This document shows, piece after piece, positions 1 through 5,914 of a stretch of DNA of 12,787 nucleotides. The DNA is from Clostridiaceae bacterium (lineage in GTDB: Bacteria > Bacillota > Clostridia > Saccharofermentanales > UBA5734). The first letter of the stretch is position 1, and the number at the start of each line of letters is the position of its first letter. Location: contig JAAZFW010000236.1 of assembly GCA_012511525.1 (NCBI GenBank), positions 1-12,787 on the forward strand, read 5' to 3'. The notes under the pieces are model-generated. The model searched no databases and was not told where the DNA came from. It saw nothing but the letters and a program-made list of their open reading frames with translations. The position numbers and the translations under genes are program-made.

Positions 1-7
1 ATGGACA

Positions 8-56
8 TATGCTCTTTTGAGCGTTGTGTCAGCCATCAAGAAAGGAGGCATCCGAT
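8..56 (+). promoter_or_regulatory. Leader of the small-protein pair, with GCTC-TTTT-GAGC inverted repeat and RBS
   Basis: A perfect inverted repeat GCTC-TTTT-GAGC lies at 11-22, immediately after TATGCT (8-13), which could be a -10 box whose -35 falls outside the window. The RBS AAAGGAGG (41-48) sits 8 bases before the ATG at 57 and decides that start over upstream in-frame ATGs. The repeat could be an operator or a short RNA hairpin; it has no T tract that would make it a terminator. Seen: the repeat and the RBS. Inferred: the promoter role. Confidence 0.35.
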
Positions 57-242
57 ATGCCAGGAAGAGATGGAACCGGACCCGTTGGAACAGGCGCGCG
101 TCAAGGCGGCCGCGGCGGGGCACCGGGAACCGGCGGCATTTGCGTCTGCCCGTCCTGCGGCGCAACCGTTCCCCACACGCGCGGCATACCCTGCGCCAAT
201 GTGACTTGTCCGCGCTGCGGAGCCAAGATGACAAGAAGCTGA
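57..242 (+). CDS. Small six-cysteine zinc-ribbon-like protein
   Basis: A 61-residue protein. Residues 1-28 are Gly/Arg-rich and begin MPGRDGTGP. Residues 29-54 carry six cysteines: C29, C31, C34, then C46, C51, C54. The two CPxCG knuckles (31-35 and 51-55) are typical of a rubredoxin/zinc-ribbon fold binding one metal ion. Proteins of this kind, with a G-rich head and a CPxCG...PC...CPxCG tail, occur beside DUF5320 and dinitrogenase iron-molybdenum-cofactor (NifX/NafY-like) genes in anaerobes, but no partner enzyme is visible here. The start at 57 is chosen from the RBS at 41-48; a longer frame from 24 lacks one. The next gene begins 62 bases downstream with a related N-terminus, so the two are probably co-transcribed. 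The biochemical role is unknown; metal binding is inferred from the cysteine pattern. Confidence 0.75.
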   Translation: MPGRDGTGPVGTGARQGGRGGAPGTGGICVCPSCGATVPHTRGIPCANVTCPRCGAKMTRS

Positions 243-304
243 CCGGCAGATTCAAACCAACCGGTCAGGATCAATAAAAAAGAACAGGAAAGGAGTTGAA
301 CAAG

Positions 305-625
305 ATGCCAAGAGGAGATGGAACAGGCCCGATGGGCGGCGGTCCGATGAGCGGACGCGGCATGGGCACCTGCGCCGGTTATCCGAATCCCGGTTATGCC
401 AGCGGTGGCTTCGGGTGCGGCATGGGCCGCGGACGCGGGTTTCGCAATCGGTTTTTCGCATATGGGCGGCCGTATGGCTATCGCGCGGGCATTGCCCCGT
501 ACGCGCCCTATACGCCCGATGCGGCTGAGCAGAAGGCGATGCTTAAGGATCAGGCCGATGCTCTGGAGAATGAGCTGAAGAACATCCGCAACCGTCTGAG
601 CCAGCTGGAAACCAAGGAAGACTGA
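305..625 (+). CDS. DUF5320-like Gly-rich small protein with C-terminal coiled coil
   Basis: A 106-residue protein beginning MPRGDGTGPMGGGPMSGRGMG, the hallmark N-terminus of DUF5320-type proteins. Residues 1-65 are rich in Gly, Arg, Met and aromatics, with only two cysteines (C23, C38). Residues about 74-106 form a charged amphipathic helix (ALENELKNIRNRLSQLE) with leucine heptad spacing, so a coiled-coil dimer or oligomer is likely. The RBS AAAGGAG (289-295) lies 9 bases before the ATG at 305. A TTG at 296 is in frame but falls inside the RBS, so ATG is preferred. The first nine residues resemble those of the preceding gene (MPGRDGTGP), which may reflect a shared targeting or ligand motif. 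A strong terminator follows 29 bases after the stop. The function of the family is not established; it is often found near Fe-S or Mo-cofactor related small proteins in anaerobes. Confidence 0.8.
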   Translation: MPRGDGTGPMGGGPMSGRGMGTCAGYPNPGYASGGFGCGMGRGRGFRNRFFAYGRPYGYRAGIAPYAPYTPDAAEQKAMLKDQADALENELKNIRNRLSQLETKED

Positions 626-654
626 CCCGGTACAAAAAGGCCGGCAGCCATTTG

Positions 655-686
655 CCTCGTGTTCACCACGAACACGGGGCTTTTTT
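655..686 (+). terminator. Rho-independent terminator of the small-protein operon
   Basis: Stem CCTCGTGTTC (655-664), loop ACCAC (665-669), right arm GAACACGGGG (670-679): ten pairs including one G-U wobble. One C and then six T residues follow (681-686). This is a textbook intrinsic terminator, separating the DUF5320-like gene from the gudD promoter that starts about 20 bases further on. Confidence 0.9.
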
Positions 687-706
687 ATGCGCGCGGCGCA
701 GCGGTA

Positions 707-725
707 TGGTACAATGCAGGCATTG
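707..725 (+). promoter_or_regulatory. Extended -10 promoter with overlapping palindromic operator upstream of gudD
   Basis: TGGTACAAT (707-715) matches an extended -10 element (TGn then TANNAT) with no good -35, as expected for that promoter class. A perfect inverted repeat CAATGC-AG-GCATTG (712-725) overlaps the -10 box and the expected start site near 722, which is where a repressor would sit. About 42 bases of leader remain to the ATG at 764. Seen: the motifs. Inferred: that a transcription factor, not encoded in this window, uses the repeat. Confidence 0.5.
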
Positions 726-763
726 CCTGGTTCGATAAAGACATCAGAAAAGGAGCTCGTGAC

Positions 764-2077
764 ATGTTGCCGAAAATTGTCGAAATGGACGTCATTCCGG
801 TTGCCGGCCGGGACAGCATGCTGCTCAACCTAAGCGGCGCCCACGCACCTTGGTTTACCCGTAACATTGTCCTTTTGACCGACAGCAGCGGCCGGACAGG
901 CGCCGGCGAAGTGCCGGGCGGCGCCAAGATCACCCGGGCCCTGGAAGGCGTCAGGGATCTGGTGCTTGGCTCTCGCGTCGGCGACTACCGCCAGACATTG
1001 CTGTCGGTCAAAGAGCGCCTGGCGCGGCAAAATGACACCGATGTCCGCGGTCGGCAGACCTTTGACCTGCGCACCGGCGTGCATGTGCTGACCGCCATCG
1101 AGGCGCCGCTGCTCGACCTGCTGGGCCAGTTTCTGGAGGTTCCTGCCGCCGGCCTGCTCGGCGAAGGGCTGCAGCGCCGTTCGGTCCGCATGCTGGGCTA
1201 CCTGTTCTATATTGGAAACCGCGGCGAGGCAGCCGTGGCAGAACCTGGGAACACCTGGTACCAGCTGCGCGACCAGCCGGTCCTGACCCCTGAGGCGATT
1301 GTCCGTCTGGCCGAAGCTGCCCGGGCGCGCTATGGCTTTGAAGACTTCAAGCTCAAGGGCGGCGTATTCGCGGGCGATCGGGAGATTGACGCCGTCAAGG
1401 CGCTCAAGGAAGCGTTTCCGGCCGCACGCATCACACTTGACCCCAACGGCTGCTGGTCGCTGGCGGAGGCGATCCGCCTGTGCCGCCCACTCCGAAACGT
1501 TCTGGCGTACTGCGAAGATCCCTGCGGCGCCGAGGGCGTCTTTTCGGGCCGGGAGATCCTGGCCGAGTTTCGCCGCGCCACCTCACTGGCGACCGCGACC
1601 AACATGATCGCCACCGACTGGCGCGAGCTGGTCCACGCCCTGGCCCTGCAATCGGTCGACATCCCGCTGGCCGACCCCCACTTCTGGACGATGTCCGGAT
1701 CTGTTCAGGTCGGGCAGCTCTGCCGCCATTACGGGCTGACCTGGGGCTGCCACTCCAACAACCATTTCGACATCTCCCTGGCGATGGTCGTCCACACGGC
1801 TGCGGCCGTTCCCGGACCGCTCAACGCCATCGACACACACTGGATCTGGCAGGAAGGCCGCGAGCGGCTGACGCGCTCGCCTTTCCCGATCGTCGACGGC
1901 TGCATCGCGCTGCCGGACAAGCCCGGCCTGGGCATCGAGATCGACCGGGAACGGATCCAGGCGGCCCACCAGCAGTACCTGACCCTTGGCCAGTCTGGCC
2001 GTGACGACGCCGCCGGCATGCAAAAAATCATCCCCGGCTGGACGTTTGACCCCAAAAAACCATGCCTGGTCCGCTAG
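764..2077 (+). CDS. gudD: Glucarate dehydratase (enolase superfamily)
   Basis: Dehydrates D-glucarate (and usually L-idarate) to 5-keto-4-deoxy-D-glucarate in the cytosol, using Mg2+. The 437 residues compare with 446 in E. coli GudD, and the active-site positions align with a constant offset of nine: K196 and K198 in FKLKGG (general base), metal ligands D226 (with N228, in DPNG), E251 (EDPCGAE) and N280 (ATNMIATDW), then D304 (ADPHFW), H330 (CHSNNHFDIS) and H359 (DTHWIW). The N-terminal capping domain covers about residues 1-130 and the TIM barrel follows. The start at 764 is chosen from the RBS AAAAGGAG about 7 bases upstream; the frame stays open to 659, but that stretch overlaps the terminator and promoter. 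It is the first gene of the catabolic cluster, and the next gene starts 22 bases after its stop. Identification is firm from the motifs; exact substrate preference within the aldarates is not certain. Confidence 0.95.
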   Translation: MLPKIVEMDVIPVAGRDSMLLNLSGAHAPWFTRNIVLLTDSSGRTGAGEVPGGAKITRALEGVRDLVLGSRVGDYRQTLLSVKERLARQNDTDVRGRQTFDLRTGVHVLTAIEAPLLDLLGQFLEVPAAGLLGEGLQRRSVRMLGYLFYIGNRGEAAVAEPGNTWYQLRDQPVLTPEAIVRLAEAARARYGFEDFKLKGGVFAGDREIDAVKALKEAFPAARITLDPNGCWSLAEAIRLCRPLRNVLAYCEDPCGAEGVFSGREILAEFRRATSLATATNMIATDWRELVHALALQSVDIPLADPHFWTMSGSVQVGQLCRHYGLTWGCHSNNHFDISLAMVVHTAAAVPGPLNAIDTHWIWQEGRERLTRSPFPIVDGCIALPDKPGLGIEIDRERIQAAHQQYLTLGQSGRDDAAGMQKIIPGWTFDPKKPCLVR

Positions 2078-2099
2078 GGCCGGCACCAAGGAGGACCCG

Positions 2100-3032
2100 A
2101 TGACCACATTCAAACCCCATGGAATCATCCCCCCGATCGTCACACCGGTCACGGCAGATGGCAGCTTTGACGCGGCCGCCCAGCAGCGCTTGATCGAGCA
2201 CCTGCTCGCCAACGGGGTACACGGCATCTTCCCCCTGGGCACGACCGGTGAGTTCTACGCCTTTTCCGCCGCCCAGACCGAGCAGATCCTGGCCAATGCC
2301 GTCAAGGCCTGTGCCGGCAAGGTGCCGGTCTACGCGGGCGCCAACCACATTACCACCCGCGGCGCCGTCGAGTTTTGCAAGATCGCCGAAGCGGTCGGCG
2401 CCGACGCGGTTTCGGTGCTGACACCGATGTTTATCTCACAGACCCAATCCGAGCTGCTGCGCCACTACGAGACGATCGCGGCGGCGACACACCTGCCGGT
2501 CGTCCTCTACAACAACAGGCCCAAGACCAACGTGACGATCGAGCCGGAAACCGTCGCCCGGCTGGCGCAGATCGAGAATATCGTTGCCGTCAAGGACTCT
2601 ACCGGGGACATGACCAACACGGCCGAGTACCTGCGCCTGACGCGCCATCTGCCGGACTTTTCGGTCCTGCTCGGCCGCGACACGCTGATCTTCGCCGGGC
2701 TCTGCCACGGGGCAGCCGGCGCGATCGCCTCCACGGCTAATGTCGCGCCCCGCCTGGTGGTCGATATCTACGAGAAATTTAAATCGGGTGACCTTGCCGG
2801 CGCACTGGACGCCCAGTTCCAATTGGCTCCGCTGCGCTTGGCCGCTAACCTGGGCACCTTTCCCCAGGCCATCAAGGAAGGGCTGTGTATGCTGGGCTTC
2901 GCGGTCGGGAAATGCGTTGATCCCGTCGCCGAACTGGAACCGGCGCAAAAAGACAAGCTGCGTCAGGTGTTGGTTGATCTGGGGCTGGTCGGACAGGACG
3001 GCCCGGGGAAGGCAGGCACAACCCGATGCTGA
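2100..3032 (+). CDS. DapA/NanA-family class I lyase, probable 5-keto-4-deoxyglucarate dehydratase or aldolase
   Basis: A 310-residue TIM-barrel enzyme of the dihydrodipicolinate synthase/N-acetylneuraminate lyase superfamily. Signature parts are GTTGE (47-51), the catalytic tyrosine Y137 (LYNNRP), the Schiff-base lysine K165 (VAVKDSTGD) and the GAAGAIAS loop (204-211). Directly after gudD, the simplest role is to act on 5-keto-4-deoxyglucarate, either as dehydratase/decarboxylase giving 2-oxoglutarate semialdehyde (as proposed for Bacillus YcbC) or as an aldolase giving pyruvate plus a C3 semialdehyde. A biosynthetic DapA is less likely in this position, but superfamily members cannot be told apart reliably by eye. 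The RBS AAGGAGG (2088-2094) precedes the ATG at 2100; the frame is open further upstream inside gudD but without an RBS. The stop overlaps the start of the MATE gene, implying translational coupling. Confidence 0.85.
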   Translation: MTTFKPHGIIPPIVTPVTADGSFDAAAQQRLIEHLLANGVHGIFPLGTTGEFYAFSAAQTEQILANAVKACAGKVPVYAGANHITTRGAVEFCKIAEAVGADAVSVLTPMFISQTQSELLRHYETIAAATHLPVVLYNNRPKTNVTIEPETVARLAQIENIVAVKDSTGDMTNTAEYLRLTRHLPDFSVLLGRDTLIFAGLCHGAAGAIASTANVAPRLVVDIYEKFKSGDLAGALDAQFQLAPLRLAANLGTFPQAIKEGLCMLGFAVGKCVDPVAELEPAQKDKLRQVLVDLGLVGQDGPGKAGTTRC

Positions 3033-4405
3033 TGGTACGCGATAAGGCGTTCTACCGCCTGCTGCTGCGCCTGGCGCTGCCGCTGGCACTGCAGAACGTG
3101 ATCACCTATTCGGTCGGCCTGGCGGACAACATCATGGTCGGCAGGCTGGGTGAACTGGCCTTGTCCGGCGCCTATGTCAGCAACCAGCTGCAGAACCTGC
3201 TGCACATGCTGGTCATGGGGCTGAGCGCGGCGATGCTGGTCCTCGGCACCCAATTCTGGGGCAAGCGCGACATCGCCGGGGTCAAATCCGTTGTGGCCAT
3301 CGCGCTCAAGTTCGGCTTTGCCGCCGGCTTGCTGCTGTTCATCGTCACGCTTTTGACCCCCTCCGGCGTCCTCGGCCTGTTTACCGATGACGCCGCGGTC
3401 AAGACCGAAGCCATGCGCTACTTCTCGATCATCCGTTATACGTATATCTTCTTTTGCGTGACCCAAGTTCTGATCGCCTCGATGCGCTGTGTCGAGACAG
3501 TCCGGATCGGCATGGTCCTCTCCTTGATGACGTTTGCCGTCAATGTCTCGCTCAACTACATCCTGATCTTCGGCAAGCTGGGCGCGCCGGCGCTCGGTTT
3601 GAGGGGCGCTGCCATCGCCACGCTGGCGGCCCGCGTCCTGGAAGCCGTTATCATGATGGTGTATGTCCGCCTGGTCGACAAGAAGCTGATGCTGCGTCTT
3701 CGCGACATCCTGCGCGGCGGCCGAGACCTGCTCGGGCGCTTTTTCCGCTACGGCTTTCCGGTCATCCTGGGCGATATCTTCTGGGGCATCAACCTGGCTG
3801 TCCAGGGCGCGATCATGGGGCGGTTGGGCGCGACCGCGCTGGCTTCGGTCAGCATCGCCAATGTCATCTTCTCGATCATGGGGGTCGTGGTCTACGGCAC
3901 GGCCGGCGCCACGGCGATCATCGTCGGCAAGACGGTCGGCGCCGGCGACATCACGCGATTGCGTGCCTATGTCAAAACGCTTCAGGTGATCTTCGTGATC
4001 ATCGGCGTCATTTCCGGGGTCGCCATCTATATGACCCGCTACCTGGTGCCCCTGATCTATGACCTCGAACCGGAGACGCTGGCCATGGTGCGCTCCTTTA
4101 TCCTGGTCCTGTCGGTCATGGTCGTGGGCACCGCCTACCAGATGTCCAGCCTGACCGGCATTGTCCGCGCCGGCGGCGCGACCCATTTCGTCCTGGTCAA
4201 CGACCTGATCCATATCTGGGGTTTTGTCATTCCGGCGGCATCGCTGGCGGCCTTCGTCTTTCACGCCCCGCCGGTCGTCGTTTTCGCCCTGCTCAAGTCC
4301 GACCAGCTGCTCAAATGTATCGTAGCCGTGATCAAGGTCAACCGCTTCCGCTGGGTACGCAACCTGACGTTGGACAAGCAGCCGGCCAAGGCCGCCGCAG
4401 GCTGA
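3026..4405 (+). CDS. MATE-family transporter
   Basis: A 459-residue integral membrane protein with about 12 hydrophobic segments in two homologous halves, typical of MATE (NorM/DinF-like) cation-coupled exporters. Family marks are LADNIMVGRLGELALSGAY (32-50) in the first half, the N-x-x-L-x-x-G-x-x-G-x-P-x-L-G-x-x-G-A-A motif at about 177-196, and the repeat of the first motif in the second half (GRLGATALASVSIANV). The ATG at 3026 overlaps the end of the lyase gene; a second ATG at 3032 (in a TGATG junction) would give 457 residues, and the choice cannot be settled by eye. It is the only transporter among the catabolic genes, so it may export a toxic intermediate or a conjugate, or move the pathway substrate. 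MATE proteins are usually exporters. The family call is secure; the substrate is unknown. Confidence 0.92.
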   Translation: MLMVRDKAFYRLLLRLALPLALQNVITYSVGLADNIMVGRLGELALSGAYVSNQLQNLLHMLVMGLSAAMLVLGTQFWGKRDIAGVKSVVAIALKFGFAAGLLLFIVTLLTPSGVLGLFTDDAAVKTEAMRYFSIIRYTYIFFCVTQVLIASMRCVETVRIGMVLSLMTFAVNVSLNYILIFGKLGAPALGLRGAAIATLAARVLEAVIMMVYVRLVDKKLMLRLRDILRGGRDLLGRFFRYGFPVILGDIFWGINLAVQGAIMGRLGATALASVSIANVIFSIMGVVVYGTAGATAIIVGKTVGAGDITRLRAYVKTLQVIFVIIGVISGVAIYMTRYLVPLIYDLEPETLAMVRSFILVLSVMVVGTAYQMSSLTGIVRAGGATHFVLVNDLIHIWGFVIPAASLAAFVFHAPPVVVFALLKSDQLLKCIVAVIKVNRFRWVRNLTLDKQPAKAAAG

Positions 4406-4436
4406 TTCACCCGGAGCCTGCAGAAAAGAGGATCGG

Positions 4437-5783
4437 ATGAAACACCCGCGTCCCAACATCCTGGTCTATTTTTCCGACCAGCAGCGCTACGACACGCTCG
4501 GCTGCAACGGCCAGACCTTGGCGGTGACCCCGACACTGGACGCCCTGGCGCGCACCGGGATTAACTTCAAGCATGCCTACACCAACCAACCGGTCTGCGG
4601 TCCGGCCCGGGCCATGCTGCAAACCGGCCTGGTTCCGACCCGAACCGGTTGTTTTCGCAACGGCATCGCCCTGCCCCAGAAGATCCCGACCCTGGCCCGG
4701 CGGCTGCGCGCAGCCCGTTACGATGTCGCCTACGTGGGTAAATGGCACCTGGCAACCACCCGCGGCCAGACCGATTACGAAACAAAGCCCATCCCGCCGG
4801 AACTGCGCGGCGGTTATGACGGCTGGTGGGCCGCTTCCGACATCCTCGAGTTCACGTCGCACGGCGTGGGCGGCCACCTCTTCGATGCCGAAGGGCAAAA
4901 GCGCCCGTTTACCGGTTACCGCACCGACGCTGTCACCGACCACGCGCTCGCGTTCCTGGACACCCGCAGCGCCGACGACGAAAATCCCTTTTTCCTGTTC
5001 CTGTCCCACATCGAGCCCCACCACCAAAACGACCGCAACCGTTTCGAAGGACCGGACGGAAGCAGGGAGCGTTTCAAAGGCTTTACCGCGCCTTCGGAAC
5101 TGGTTCCCGGCGTGGGCGACTGGGAAGAGCAGCTGCCGGACTACCTGGGCTGCTGCCGCGCGCTGGACGACAACCTGGCCCGCGTGATCGCCAAGCTCAA
5201 GCAGCAAGGGCTTTTTGACGACACCGTGATCATCTTCACATCCGACCACGGCTGCCACTTCAAGAGCCACATGGACGAACTGGCGCCCGGCGGCTCCGAC
5301 GATTACAAGCGGACCTGCTACGAGAACACCATCCACATCCCGATGGTCATCGCCGGACCTGGTTTTTCCGGCGGGCGCGAGGTCAATCGCATCGTTGAAC
5401 TACTCGATCTCCCCCGGACGATCGCGCACCTGGCCGGGGCCAGTTCTGACGGCATGCAGGGCCGCAATCTGCTCGATCTGCTGGCAGGCGTCCCCTGGCG
5501 TGAAGAAGCCTACGTGCAAATCAGCGAAAGCTTTGTCGGCCGGGCGCTGCGCACGACGCGCTACACGTATTGTGTCTGGGCTCCGGAAAAATCGCCGTCC
5601 CGTGATATGTTCGCCGAGGTTTATACCGAACGCTTCCTGTTTGACAACGAGACGGATCCGGATCAGAAGCACAACCGGATCGCCGACCCGGCCCTGGCCG
5701 GTCTGCGCCGCCAGCTTGCCAGCCGGCTCCAGGCGCGGGCCCAAGAGGCCGGCGAACCGGGCTTCTCGATCCGTCCGGCATAA
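4437..5783 (+). CDS. Cytosolic type I sulfatase (formylglycine-dependent)
   Basis: A 448-residue member of the alkaline phosphatase/sulfatase superfamily that would hydrolyse a sulfate ester. The sulfatase signature CGPAR (54-58) continues to LQTG, with C54 the residue to be converted to formylglycine. Metal and substrate residues visible are D14 (FSDQQRYDT, where a second Asp is usual but Gln is present), K102-W103-H104 (GKWHL), H191 (SHIEPHH), D270-H271 (TSDHG) and H274. No signal peptide or membrane anchor is present; the protein begins MKHPRPNILVYFSDQQ, so it acts in the cytosol. The Cys form requires an anaerobic sulfatase-maturating enzyme or FGE, and neither is encoded here. It starts 31 bases after the MATE gene with a modest RBS (AAGAGG). 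A phosphonate-monoester or phosphodiester hydrolase of the same fold is possible but less likely. Substrate unknown; a sulfated sugar or sugar acid is inferred from context. Confidence 0.88.
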   Translation: MKHPRPNILVYFSDQQRYDTLGCNGQTLAVTPTLDALARTGINFKHAYTNQPVCGPARAMLQTGLVPTRTGCFRNGIALPQKIPTLARRLRAARYDVAYVGKWHLATTRGQTDYETKPIPPELRGGYDGWWAASDILEFTSHGVGGHLFDAEGQKRPFTGYRTDAVTDHALAFLDTRSADDENPFFLFLSHIEPHHQNDRNRFEGPDGSRERFKGFTAPSELVPGVGDWEEQLPDYLGCCRALDDNLARVIAKLKQQGLFDDTVIIFTSDHGCHFKSHMDELAPGGSDDYKRTCYENTIHIPMVIAGPGFSGGREVNRIVELLDLPRTIAHLAGASSDGMQGRNLLDLLAGVPWREEAYVQISESFVGRALRTTRYTYCVWAPEKSPSRDMFAEVYTERFLFDNETDPDQKHNRIADPALAGLRRQLASRLQARAQEAGEPGFSIRPA

Positions 5784-5795
5784 AAGATCTCCATC

Positions 5796-5824
5796 TTGCA
5801 CCGATGCCGTGATCGGGTTACCAT
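5796..5824 (+). promoter_or_regulatory. Candidate internal promoter with CCGAT-N6-ATCGG repeat in the spacer
   Basis: TTGCAC (5796-5801) and TACCAT (5819-5824) are separated by exactly 17 bases. The spacer holds the inverted repeat CCGAT-GCCGTG-ATCGG (5801-5816), suited to a dimeric regulator. It lies in the 131-base gap between the sulfatase and the dehydrogenase, the largest gap in the catabolic cluster. The -35 matches the consensus at only three of six positions, so activity may depend on an activator or be weak. Confidence 0.35.
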
Positions 5825-5839
5825 AAGAAGCAGGATAAC

Positions 5840-5868
5840 GTCGCCGGGAGGCGCGGCCTTCCGGTGAT
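5840..5868 (+). promoter_or_regulatory. Leader hairpin before the dehydrogenase gene
   Basis: The arms CCGGGAGGC (5844-5852) and GCCTTCCGG (5856-5864) pair over nine positions with one G-U wobble around a GCG loop. Four further pairs (two of them wobbles) extend the stem to 5840-5868. No T tract follows, so it is not a standard terminator. It lies between a candidate promoter and the RBS (GGGAGGG, 5901-5907) and could be an mRNA stabiliser, a processing site or part of a leader regulator. Confidence 0.45.
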
Positions 5869-5914
5869 GGGTCTTGATACGGCATGCAATCGCCTGGAAA
5901 GGGAGGGATGCGTC

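Noticed and set aside
1..204. Open frame starting at the first base of the window
   Set aside because: It overlaps the cysteine-rich gene in another frame and lacks a visible RBS or family pattern.
659..763. Upstream extension of the gudD frame
   Set aside because: It would translate the terminator and promoter, has no RBS, and the 437-residue form aligns with GudD at a constant offset from position 1.
2963..4459. 498-codon open frame on the minus strand opposite the MATE gene
   Set aside because: The translation is extremely rich in Asp, Gln, His and Arg with no domain pattern, as expected for the antisense of a GC-rich hydrophobic gene; the plus-strand MATE protein is unmistakable.
4407..5336. 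309-codon minus-strand frame opposite the sulfatase
   Set aside because: No recognisable motif or RBS; it mirrors the conserved sulfatase frame on the plus strand.
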